Of a stretch of DNA of 64,000 bases, positions 47,734 through 58,193 are shown one piece after another. Each line of letters begins with the position of its first letter. Position 1 is the first letter of the stretch. The notes under the pieces were generated by a model that was not told the DNA's origin, ran no database searches, and worked only from the letters and a program-made list of their open reading frames with translations. Position numbers and translations under genes: made by a program. Source of the DNA: Buddleja alternifolia (taxonomy: Eukaryota; Streptophyta; Magnoliopsida; Lamiales; Scrophulariaceae); the NCBI GenBank assembly GCA_019426215.1, contig CM033392.1, positions 37,372,980 through 37,436,979 of the forward strand, read 5' to 3'.

Positions 47734-49740
47734 ATGGTTTTTTTCAAAGATATTTCGTTTCCCTCCGGAAATCAATGCTTGACAATTCTTGACGACGAGA
47801 ACCAACCTATGGAGGAAGGTGTTCATCTATCGGTCCATATTTCTCTTGTCGGTCGAAAGGCAAAACGGTGGCCAAGTTTGACAAACTCATTGTCCATGGT
47901 GGAATGATGTGAAGAAATTAATTTGAACAAGATAACTAAGGCATGGAGTCTGCGATCTTCTCATCACCAACCATCGAAGGTGCCACTCATTTTGCCAACA
48001 CTGGGGCGTAACATCATTGACGGCAAGGCGAGGTGGATTGGAGACGACCTCAAATTCCTTGGTGAATTCTACTACATCAAAGGCTACTGGGAGTGGACAG
48101 AGGACATCCTCAGCCGGTGCAAAGACAAGTTACTGTCTGCCAGGATCTACAATGCAGTGTATGCCTCGATGTATACTTATGATCGAAACACGAACATTGT
48201 GAAAGCCTTCTCCGAGGCTTGGTGTCCCACTACGAATACATTACTGACTTCCATTGGCGAGTTTTCGATATCTCTGTGCGATTTATACGCTCTCGCAGGT
48301 CTTCCCATGACCGGACTCTTCTACGACGAAGTCATCCCTAATGCTACGGAGCTCAACGGTATTGATGAAAAGGGGCACATATTTCTCCCTCGCTCATGTG
48401 AATATTTATTCCGCGCTTACCATTTACTTCTAGGAGGCTCCAAGGTGAATCAATATTCCCAAGTGTCTGTTGACCAATGGGTGAGGTTTTGGTCCAAGAA
48501 GAAGGTGAAATACAGCCAAACTCCTATCCGTAAGGAGAAGAAGTCCACTCGCCTAGCGTCTACTCACAACCCCCTTGGAGATTTAGGTGTTCATGAGAAG
48601 TGGTCGACTACGGAGGAGGCAATATTTTCCAAACTCGGCATTAGGGAAACTTTGAAGGAAGAGACTTACTTGGCGGCTCACTTGGCTTGTTGGCTCTGTA
48701 CCTTTGTTCTTCCTGGGAGAGATGTCAACACTATACGGCCAAGTACTTTCAAGATGACTGCAATTATGGCTAGTGGTCGACAAGTTAGCTTGACGATCCC
48801 TGTTTTGGCAAGCATTTACAAAGGTTTGAACGAAGTTTCGACTTCTATGAGACCAACTAAAGAGAATGCTTCGTTCCCTATCCATTTCGTATATGCTTGG
48901 TTGGCTTATTACTTCAAGACTCACTACCCAGTTGGGCGTGAATTGGGTGGTCCTAAGATGGTGAAATTCTCTGGCGAAGGAGGTGCAAGATACTTTGATC
49001 TAACAGAGGCCCGACGATGCATCCATAAGGAAGAGACTGCTGTTTGGACTTGCCTAATGACCACGATGAGCAAGGATCTCATGTTTATTGATGATGGCGA
49101 ATACGGGGAGTCTAAGGCGAATCTTTTCATATCCATTCGCTCGCACTATCTGTCTTTGAGATAAGGTGAAAAGTCCATTGTTGAGCCTTATAGTCCACAT
49201 AGATTTGGACGCCAATTTGGGTACTATCAGGAGGTTCCTGGTGTTATCAAGTATGATGTCCGAACAGTCACATCAGATGAGGCTCTTCGTTATTGGCGCT
49301 TGTGTACTTTTACTAAGTCTCTTTGTAAGGCGATGCTTCTTTCTATTCCCCCAAACGCTAAGAAGCTCTTTTCAAAGAATTATAAAGAATGGTGGGCAAA
49401 GACTCATGGCACATATCTTGAGGAGAACATATCGTTCTTGAATGGTTTAAAGCAAACCCCACTTAAAGACAAAAAGCACATTGAAGGGGATTGCATGCTT
49501 AAAGACATTACTCCCAATCCTCTACATCCTCGTCTGCCATCCCTTATTATTGAATGTAGTGCACCAGCTACTGAAGCTTTTGAGGGGAGTAAGAAGAGAA
49601 GTTCTTCATGCGACTTGGAGGATAGCCGTAGTAGCAACGCGGGCCAAAACTGGAAGAGACAAAAGAAAGATCTAAATCCACTGCAACATACCGATGTCGA
49701 TGTTCTGAGTAATCTATCATTATTGGATTTTTCCAAACAG

Positions 49741-49828
49741 GTTTTCTTCCCCTTTCTTTTCTTGATTTATTACTCTTCCATTTGAAATTCTTCCGAAATT
49801 TTCTCTAATGTAGCCTTTTTTATTTCAG
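49741..49828 (+). other. Intron of the PMD gene
   Basis: 88 bases with CAG|GT donor and a pyrimidine-rich TTTTTTATTTCAG acceptor. Removing it joins LLDFSKQ to LHKEILDVNAAEESQ in frame. Confidence 0.75.
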
Positions 49829-50298
49829 TTACATAAAGAAATTTTAGATGTCAATGCTGCTGAGGAATCTCAAGATGAATCCAATTCACCGGATGTAGCT
49901 CCCATAGCATGTAAGAAAAGTCAAGAAGAGACATCCAAACCTGCTTGTGTTGAACAGAGACCACCTTCTCTTGAGGCTTCAGTATTTGTGGGGATGAAAT
50001 ATGTACTTGAGCAGCAACGCATTCACGTTCAGAGCTTATGGCGTATTATTCGGGATAAGATCACAAAAGTAAAAGTTGATGACATTTCATCTTTGAAGGA
50101 CGAAGTTCAAGTTGTTTATGACTCAATGAAGGTCTTCAAAGATATAAATGTTTCTCACATTGACGGACTATTGCAATCATTGTATTATAAGGCAGCTGCT
50201 TATGATGCCGCGAGATCTTCATCTTCAGAAAGGCTATCCAAGGAGCTTCTTGATCAACAACTTGGCGATACCAAGGACCGTCTAGGTAAAGCCAAGAC

Positions 50299-50303
50299 TA
50301 GAG
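50299..50303 (+). repeat. Target site duplication of Athila-F, left
   Basis: TAGAG, identical to 62566-62570. Removing Athila-F and one copy restores the PMD reading frame (KAKTR followed by ASKEVDHIKS). Confidence 0.95.
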
Positions 50304-50480
50304 TGATAAGAGGCGTTTTTACGTGTTTTTAAGCCTATGATCTGATATTGTTGGAGTTATTTATTGCCTAAATCATGCCACAATTGCATTTAATTGGGGT
50401 GTTAAGTGATTTCAGGTGATAAACGAGAGCACACGAAGAAAAAGGCGAAAAACGGTGCACGACACTTTTTGAAGCCTGTC

Positions 50481-50687
50481 GACCACGCCCAGGCGCCGAG
50501 CTGACCACGCTCGGGCGCCGATCAAGAACAACAAAGTTGATCCCTGTTGACCGCGCCTAGGCGCCGCACTACCCGCGCCTAGGCGCCGTTATTCCCGCGC
50601 CCGAGCGCCGTACTATCCGCGCCTAGGCGCCGCCGGACTTCTCCCCCAAGAAAAGTATGCCACGTAGGCCGCGCCTAGGCGCCGGCG
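50481..50687 (+). repeat. Palindrome cluster in the Athila-F 5' LTR
   Basis: Seven units near 50484, 50508, 50552, 50574, 50597, 50619 and 50669. Four contain the exact 12-base palindrome GCGCCTAGGCGC; the others differ at the centre (CCAG, TCGG, CCGAG). Core spacing is about 22-24 bases. Confidence 0.88.
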
Positions 50688-50704
50688 TAACCATTTTTCA
50701 ATTG

Positions 50705-50712
50705 TTTAAAAG
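50705..50712 (+). promoter_or_regulatory. TATA-like box of the Athila-F LTR
   Basis: TTTAAAAG, 20 bases after the last palindromic unit. Same arrangement at 61612-61619 in the 3' LTR and (reversed) 11227-11234 in Athila-A. Confidence 0.45.
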
Positions 50713-51663
50713 CCAAATTTCAGATTGGAAGGGGGTTCGAAAATCTGGGAATTGGAGACACTTTGCTGGGTTTTTGAGCCACAATTTCATCAACAATTGA
50801 AGGGGAAGAAGGGGGATTGAGCTAGAGATTGAAACTACAAGCAAGGATTCATCATCATTCAAGACTTAGGAAGTTTCTTTTGCATTTCATTTACATGTTT
50901 ATGTTAATAACTATGTATATGATTGTTTTAGACCTTCTTGAGCTATTGAATATGAGCTAATCTTGTAGAACTAAGGCCATGTGAAGGCCTAATTTACAAA
51001 TCATTATATGTGATGTTAATTTTCGTATTAATTCTCCTATTGTTTTGTGTGTTGATTTTGTGCTTTTATTCCAATCATGTGTTTGATCACCATATGCTTG
51101 CTATTGTGCCTAATCTAGTCATTCGAGAGAAGATAGGTTAGGGTTCAAAGAAATCAACACATCATCCGAAACTAATGTGGAATTGCTCCTAGAAATAGGT
51201 AAAGATTTCCGGGCGCTGTTAGCCGGATTTATCCGGGGAAGCTCTAGAACGTTAATGCGTGGTTATTGATTAGATTCTCGGATAGACATATTTAGAGAAC
51301 CGTCAATCAATCATAGGATTGTTATGTGCCGAGACATCGGGTAATAGTTAATTAAGGAGTTTCCACCAAAGCAATAGGAGTCTAATAATTCGTCAAGTAG
51401 CTCACGTATATTGATGCATAGATTAGGTTGTAGCATGTGCCTTAGTCGTTTATCGCTCTTGAGTTTTAATCTATAGTCTGTTTCTCTTTGTTCTTCACTT
51501 GTTTCTCGTTATAGTGCAATTTACTTTCGTCCATTTTCATTAATCAAAAGCTAAAAATTCAAGTCCCTGTGGTTCGACAACCCGGACTTTTAGTCCACTT
51601 TATTACTACCGCGACTAGTACACTTGCTATCAAAGAATGTTAAGTATTAGCGTGTCAAGTTTT

Positions 51664-51681
51664 TGGCGCCGTTGCCGGGGA
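51664..51681 (+). promoter_or_regulatory. Primer binding site of Athila-F
   Basis: TGGCGCCGTTGCCGGGGA, six bases after the LTR. This is the Athila/Calypso tRNA-Asp type with no visible mismatch. Confidence 0.9.
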
Positions 51682-51818
51682 CTTGGTTTATTTTAGTTTT
51701 TTATTTTCGTTTTACGTTTTCATAATTCCTAGTTTGTTGTTTATTTTCTTGTTTCCTTTTATTTTTCGTACTAGTCTAATTTCGTTCTTGTGTTTAATTG
51801 CTAGATTCTGTGTGGTGC

Positions 51819-54800
51819 ATGACCCGTTCCTCAAACGAGCCTCTATACGAGTTGGAGTCCGAAATTGAACGAGTGTTTCGGACTAATAGGCGAGCAAGAG
51901 AAATGGCCAATAATTTGGATATGAACTTACCGGAAAATAGGGAGTGGTTACAAGGTGTTCTACAAGCCATGGAAGGGGCACCTCCTCCACAACTTCCGTC
52001 GGTTCGGGGTAGCTTACCACCTAGGGTCCATACCATTCCGGGGCCTGTGGTCGTGCCTAACTTCTTTGCACCCAACTACCACATTCCGGCTCATATCTTT
52101 AATATGGTGCAAGGAGATCCTTTCTATGGAGAACCGCACGAATCACCTCACGCTCATTTGGAGACCATAGACGAAGCTCTTGTGACCATTCAATATCACC
52201 CACGGGATCTTGATGCAATTCGTCTAAGAATCTTCCATTTCTCACTGAAGGATAGGGCAACAACATGGTATAAATCCTTACCTCTGCAATCTAACTTGGG
52301 TTGAGTTGGTCGATGCCTTTCTAAACAAATTCTTCCCACCCTCCAAAATTAATGAGCTCCGGAGTAACATCAAAGGGTTTAGGCAAAGAAGTAATGAGTC
52401 TTTAGCCGAGACTTGGGCTAGATATAAGGGCATGCTCCAAAAATGCCCCGATCATAATTTTGGTTTGAATGAACAAGTACTACATTTTTATGATGGGGTT
52501 CGGTCGCGTATTCGGAATAGACTCAATGCGGGTGCGGGTGGAGATCTCCTTGGGTTAGATTGTCAACGTGTATAGGACAAAATAGAACAATTGGCCCGGG
52601 AAGATGAGCTTTATCCCGACGATGAAGAGGCCCCATCCTCTAAAAAGGTTGCTTGTGTTGAGGAAGTGGTTGAGGGAGTAGTGGCTTTGGAACCAGAGGT
52701 TGAAGACGTCAATTATGTTGGGAATCATAATCAACAACAGTTGGACTTTCACATACCCGAGAATTTTCCAAAAAGGCCCAACCCCGCACAAAACGCACAA
52801 CCAAGGATTTATCAAGCTCCTCGACCTCCTTTCAACAACCCGCCTCCGAGGCAAGGCATTCCAAATATCCAAGGGCAAGGGCAAGGGCAAGCACGACCTC
52901 CTACAATCGACGAGCGACTAAATAATCATATAAGGAAATCAAACACGTCGATCAATGAACTCCGTAATATGATGAAGGATATGTTCATGGAAATGAAAGA
53001 TATGAGGACACAAATGGGGCAAATCTCCTCCACGGTAAATGGTAGAGCCCCGGGAACTCTACCAAGTGACACGGAGAGGAACCCGAAAGATCAATGCCAT
53101 GCCATCACTTTGAGAAGTGGGAAGCAGTTGGAAAAAGATTCAACACTGCCGTCCACGCCTAGGCGCGAGGAAGCCCACGCTCAAGCGCCATCTACACCTA
53201 GTCAGGACCAACTGCCACTGTCAGCGGCGCCCGAGCGCCGCAATACCCACACCCAGGCGCCAAACCAACCGCGCCCAGGCGCCGATGACAGCGCCCAGGC
53301 GCCGCCTCCTGTTTCCTTCAGGGCTAGTTCGTCGACTCCAACGCCTCCTCCTCCCATTGAGATCCGTCTTCCCTTCCCAAACGCACAGAAGAAGAAAAAG
53401 AAGGAGATGGAACCGAGTTTCATCCGTATTTTATCCATTCTTCGTGAGGTGAGAATAAATATTCCTTTGGTGGATGCTATTTTTCAAATGCCGAACTATG
53501 TTAAGTTTTTCAAGGATATTCTCTCCAACAACCAAAAATGGGAGGAAAACGAAACCGTTTGTCTAACCGAGGAGTGCTCCGCCGTCTTACTCAACAAATT
53601 GCCTCGCAAGCTCAAGGACCCCAGGAGCCTTACCATACCATGCACTATTGGTCATCTCACTTTTGACACGGTGCTATGCGATTCGGGGGCAAGTATCAAT
53701 CTTCTTCCCTATTCTATCTTCAAGAAGCTCAGTTTTGGAACGCCCAAGCCTACATCGATATCATTGCAATTGGCGGACCGTTCAATTAAGCACCCGAAGG
53801 GCGTCATTGAAGATGTAATTGTGCAAGTGGACAAATTCTACTTCCTGGTAGATTTCGTGGTGCTCGACATGGAAGAGGATGTAGAAGTACCGTTGATTCT
53901 AGGGAGACCCTTCCTTGCTACGGGTAAGGCAATCATAGACGTCGTCAATGGTAAGCTAACTCTTCATGTGGGTGATGAGAAGGTTATATTTGACGTATTC
54001 AAAGTGCTTAAACATCCATATGATAATGATTCATGTTTACGCATCGATGCATTTGACACTTTGATTGGTGAGACATTTCAGGAACACATGGTAGATGACC
54101 CGCTAGAGGCATGCCTTTTGAAATCCATGGATGTCGATTCGGCAATTGAGGAGAAGTTGGAAATCGTGTGTGAATTAGAAAAGCAACCTCCTTACCTCGT
54201 TATGGGGGTTGAAAAGTTAGAGCGATCGCTCTCGGCTCCTCCTCGCCCTTCCACTGAAGAGGCCCCTATCCTTGAGCTTAAACCGTTGCCTTTACATTTG
54301 AAATATGTGTTTTTAAATGATAATAAGACATTGCCCTTAATTGTCTCATCTTCTTTGACAGGGGCACAAGAGGACCAACTCGTGGGAGTGTTGAAGGCCA
54401 ACAAGAAAGCTTTCGGGTGGGCAATTGCGGACATTAAGGGCATTAGCCCGGCTATATGCATGCATAAGATCCTAATGGAGGACTCCACCAAGCCTACACG
54501 TCAACCACAAAGGAGGTCTAACCCACAAATCCAAGAGGTAGTAAAGAAAGAGGTCATTAAGTTACTCGACGCAGGTATAATCTACCCTATCTCTGATAGT
54601 GCATGGATAAGTCCTACTCATGTGGTTCCTAAGAAAGGAAGCATAACTGTGATTAAAAATGCAAACAATGTATTGATTCCCACACGTATGCTCACCGGGT
54701 GGCGAGTATGCATAGATTGTCGTAAGTTGAATGACGCCACCCGTAAAGACCATTTTGCCCTCCCTTTCATTGACCAAATGCTTGAAAGGTTAGCCAGGCA

Positions 54801-57174
54801 CGATTTTTATTGTTTTCTAGATGGATACTCCGGCTATAATCAAATTGCCATAGATCCCGAGGACCAAGAGAAAACCACTTTCACTTGTCCCTATGGTACG
54901 TTTGCTTATAGACGGATGCCATTTGGCTTGTGCAATGCCCCGGCCACCATTCAAAGGTGCATGATGGCCATTTTCCATGACATGGTTGAGGAGTTCCTTG
55001 AGATTTTTATGGACGATTTTTCTGTTTTTGGAACATCCTTTGATACATGTCTAGATCATTTGACTCGTGTTTTAAAACGTTGTGAGGAAACCAATCTTGT
55101 TTTAAATTGGGAGAAGTGCCATTTCATGGTACGGGAAGGGATTGTGCTAGGTCAAAAGGTCTCTCATAGAGGGATTGAAGTAGACCAAGCCAAGATCGAG
55201 GTCATTGAGAAACTTCCCCCTCCTATCTCGGTTAAGGCCGTGAGGAGTTTCCTTGGGCATGTCGGTTTTTATAGGCGGTTTATTTTGAATTTTTCCAAAA
55301 TTGCAAAACCATTGTCTAACTTGCTCATTAAAGATGCACCGTTTGATTTCGACTCTACTTGTATGCAGGCATTCCTAATTTTGAAGGAGCGATTGATATC
55401 CGCCCCCATCATGGCACCGCCCGATTGGAGCTTACCATTTGAATTGATGTGTGATGCTAGTGACACCGCCGTGGGGGCGGTATTGGGCCAACGAAAGGGA
55501 AAGGTATTTCAAACAATTTACTATGCTAGTAAAACTCTTAATGAGGCGCAAATGAATTACGCAACCACCGAAAAAGAGTTACTAGCTATAGTATTTGCAT
55601 TTGATAAATTCCACTCCTATCTCGTTTTGAACAAGGTGATTGTGTACACCGATCACTCCGCCCTTAAGTATTTACTTGCTAAAAAGGATGCCAAACCTAG
55701 ACTTATTCAGTGGATTTTGCTTCTTCAAAAATTTGACATAGAAATCAAGGATAAGAAAGGAGTGGAAAATGTGGTTGCCGACCATTTATCTAGAATAGAG
55801 ACCCCTACCCCCAAGTGCATGCATGATAAACCAATTTGTGAGAAGTTTCCCGATGAGCAATTGTATGCTATACTTCATAACGATACTCCTTGGTATGCCC
55901 ATTTTGCAAATTATCTTGTCACGGGAGTTCTTCCTCCGGATATCACTTTTCATCAAAAGAAGAAATTCTTATTTGATGTGAAGCAATATTTGTGGGATAA
56001 ACCATATCTATTTAAGATTTGTGCAGATGGCATCATTCGAAGATGTATTCCCGAGGAAGAAATCGCATCGGTGCTAGCTCATTGCCATGACATGTCGGTA
56101 CGTGGCCATTTTGGGCCTTCTAAAACAGTCGCTAAGGTATTCCAATCAGGTTTCTTTTGGCCCACACTCTCTAAAGATGCATTTTTGCATGTCCAATCTT
56201 TTGATAGGTGCCAACGCACGGGTAATATCTCTAAAAGACATGAAATGCCTTTGAATAGCATGCTTGAGTGTGAGTTATTTGATGTTTGGGGTATTGATTT
56301 CCTGGGACCCTTCCCGAGTTCTTGTTCCAATAAGTATATTCTTGTTGCAGTAGACTACGTCTCTAAATGGGTTGAAGCCGAGGCTTTGCCCACTAACGAT
56401 GCTCGGGTGGTTACTCGATTTTTACGAAAAAGAATTTTCACTCGTTTTGGAACACCTAGAGCTATCGTTAGTGACGGGGGCACCCATTTTTGCAACAAGC
56501 AATTCGAACACTTATTGAACAAGTATGGGGTAAGGCATAAGATCTCAACTCCCTACCACCCTCAAACGAGTAGACAAGTGGAGGTGTCTAATAGGGAGAT
56601 TAAACGCATTCTTGAAAAAACGGTCAATGCATCTCGAAAAGATTGGTCTCTAAAATTAGATGACGCCTTATGGGCTTATAGAACCGCGTTTAAAACCCCG
56701 ATTGGCATGTCCCCTTATCGCCTCGTTTTTGGTAAAGCATGTCACCTACCGGTTGAGCTTGAGCATCGTGCTTATTAGGCTACTAAATTTCTAAATTTTG
56801 ACTCCACACTTGTAGGTACAAATCGGTTGCTCTAATTGCATGAGCTCGAGGAATGGCGCCACCAAGCTTATGAGAATGCAAAACTTTACAAAGAACGAAC
56901 AAAAACGTGGCACGACAAGCACATCATTCCCCGCGAGTTTCATGAAGGCGAGAGAGTTCTCCTCTACAATTCTCGACTCCGACTTTTTCCCGGGAAGCTT
57001 AAGTCACGCTGGTCGGGTCCATTCTTGATTTCCCATGTCTATCCATCGGGTGCCGTCAAGCTCACAACGGACAAAGGCCAAACGTTCTTGACCAATGCTC
57101 AACGATTAAAACCGTATATCGGAACTGATGAACCGAGGGACAAAGTGTTCCTCCTTCTCCGAGATCCTCCATAA
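51819..57174 (+). pseudogene. gag-pol: Athila-F gag-pol polyprotein, four disabling changes
   Basis: Start MTRSSNEPLYELESEIERV. The gag core is intact until a 5-bp deletion at about 52290 (frameshift after SLPLQS). A stop at 52573-52575 (Trp TGG to TAG) follows LDCQRV. From 52591 a single long frame holds the linker with AQAP repeats, protease [11 protein letters not shown] (about 53680), RT with FMDDFSVFG (about 55010), RNase H ([21 protein letters not shown]) and integrase. The integrase zinc finger reads FDRC where Athila-A has CDRC, so one metal ligand is lost. D-D-E residues remain ([20 protein letters not shown]). Two more stops are at 56776-56778 (TGG to TAG) and 56833-56835 (CAA to TAA). 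The C-terminus ends at TAA 57172-57174. Confidence 0.94.
53151..53305 (+). repeat. Palindrome cluster inside the gag linker (Athila-F)
   Basis: Six units from CACGCCTAGGCGC to GCGCCCAGGCGCC within coding sequence, encoding AQAP/RPGA repeats. Same DNA motif as the LTR and spacer clusters. Confidence 0.8.
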
Positions 57175-57216
57175 TTCTCTGTCCCGAGTCGAGCTAATGA
57201 CTATAAACTAGCGCTT

Positions 57217-57234
57217 CTTGGGAGGCAACCCAAG
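57217..57234 (+). promoter_or_regulatory. Conserved post-pol hairpin (Athila-F)
   Basis: CTTGGG-AGGCAA-CCCAAG, 42 bases after the gag-pol stop. Identical in all three Athila copies. Confidence 0.7.
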
Positions 57235-57344
57235 CTTTGTTTTCGTTTCTTCTATTTTCCTTCTTTTGTCTCGTTTGTGTTTGTTTGTGTTGAGCCTTTT
57301 CTTTTTCTTATTTTTCCCAGGAAATGGATTTCAAGACGGTCTGC

Positions 57345-57565
57345 TGGCCACGCCTAGGCGTCGTATCATCCACGCCTAGGCGCCGTTCAGCCCAGTTCAC
57401 AACATCTCCCCTGTTAACCGCGCCCCAGCGCGGCCAAATCCACGCCTAGGCGCCATTCTCACCGCGACCGAGCGCCGAATATCCCACGCCCAGGCGTGGA
57501 CAGCAGTAGCATTTCAAATGGACTTAAAGCTTACGGCGCCGTCATAAGCGCGCCTAGGCGCCGCT
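57345..57565 (+). repeat. Palindrome cluster, pol-env spacer of Athila-F
   Basis: About eight units, several with the exact core CGCCTAGGCG; the last, GCGCGCCTAGGCGCCG, ends five bases before the TATA-like box. Confidence 0.82.
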
Positions 57566-57569
57566 CAGG

Positions 57570-57576
57570 TATAAAG
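57570..57576 (+). promoter_or_regulatory. Internal TATA-like box upstream of post-pol ORF (Athila-F)
   Basis: TATAAAG in the context CGCTCAGGTATAAAGCC, followed by TCATCTCCATCTCTCTCTCG. Conserved in Athila-A (4374-4381). Confidence 0.5.
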
Positions 57577-57773
57577 CCGCCTCTTTTGTCATAATTAGTC
57601 AACTTCACATTCTCATCTCCATCTCTCTCTCGATTTCCGTCGCCGACCACCCTCTCTCCGCCGATTCCTACCAATTTCACCGTCAATTCGCCGCCGTTTC
57701 ACCGCCGGAACAGCTACCTTCTCTCTCCGGGCTTTGTGGGTCACGGGTAATCGCTGATGAGTGTCATTTTGGA

Positions 57774-57786
57774 CGATAAGGTTAGT
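57774..57786 (+). promoter_or_regulatory. Candidate splice donor in leader of post-pol ORF (Athila-F)
   Basis: GATAAG|GTTAGTC with the boundary at 57780/57781; matches Athila-A and, as AAG|GTGAGT, Athila-B. A TTTAG at 58068-58072 is one possible acceptor. Confidence 0.4.
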
Positions 57787-58193
57787 CATTGGCTTGCCCT
57801 TACCTGAAGTTCTGCATATTTCGGCCGTGTGAGGCCTTATTGTGGTTGTCATTGGCTATTTTTATCTCGTTATGGCCGGATTTCAGTGATTAAGTGTGGT
57901 TGGAATTGAGTATTGGAGTTTAAATCGGAAATTTGGAGGTTCTTGTTGATTTGTGCGAAATTTGGGGGTTCTTGTTGATTTGTGCAAAATTTGGGGGTAA
58001 TTTCAGTTGGGTCTAGTGCATTTTGTCCATTGCTTGATTCCGTTGCTGCATAAAGTGCCGTCCTTTTGTTTAGCAATTGTGGGTTGAGATTATTTGTCCT
58101 GATTCAGTTGAGCCGTTGTTGGATTCGGGTTGTTACGATTGTTGGTATTTGGGGTTGTTGTTGTGTACCGTTACGCCGCTGAGATTTCGGAAA

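Larger units (their letters stand above)
47734..50303 (+). pseudogene. Plant mobile domain (PMD) gene of Tat-E, 5' part
   Basis: Start MVFFKDISFPSGNQCLTILDDEN. Small frameshifts near 47874 and 47911-47930 break the N-terminus. The main PMD (aminotransferase-like, plant mobile domain) region reads from about 47935: RWIGDDLKFLGEFYYIKGYWEWTEDILSRCKD ... YNAVYASMYTYDRN ... AFSEAWCPTTNTLL ... SLCDLYALAGLPMTG. An in-frame TAA at 49162-49164 interrupts before GEKSIVEPYSPHRFGRQFGYYQEVPG. A clear intron lies at 49741-49828 (CAG|GTTTTC ... TTTCAG). Exon 2 becomes a coiled coil and is cut by Athila-F at KAKTR. The gene is antisense to the Tat-E genomic RNA. PMD proteins are known from host genes linked to silencing and from transposons; this copy's function is not known. 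Confidence 0.82.
50304..51657 (+). repeat. 5' LTR of Athila-F (1354 bp)
   Basis: TGATAAGAGGCG...GCGTGTCA, the same length as the 5' LTR of Athila-A. Seven palindromic units (50481-50687) precede a TTTAAAAG box (50705-50712). Confidence 0.96.
57175..58193 (+). other. Athila-F pol to post-pol spacer
   Basis: Holds the conserved hairpin (57217-57234), a palindrome cluster (57345-57565), a TATA-like box (57570-57576), a pyrimidine-rich leader (57600-57640) and a donor-like site (57780/57781). No coding region. Equivalent to 3770-4764 (reverse) and 15239-16146 plus 19234-19521. Confidence 0.7.

Noticed and set aside
47734..50303. PMD gene as a host gene
   Set aside because: It lies between the Tat-E PPT/LTR and the Tat-E pol end in the antisense position used by Tat extra genes, and it is broken by frameshifts and a stop.
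50481..50687. Regularly spaced palindromes resembling a CRISPR array
   Set aside because: Units are degenerate, spacers are similar to each other rather than unique, the cluster lies in a plant LTR and there are no cas genes.
58077..58193. Upstream in-frame Met extending the Athila post-pol ORF by 39 residues
   Set aside because: The extension is not seen in Athila-B, whose homology starts at MPKQPS, and it would overlap the proposed leader.
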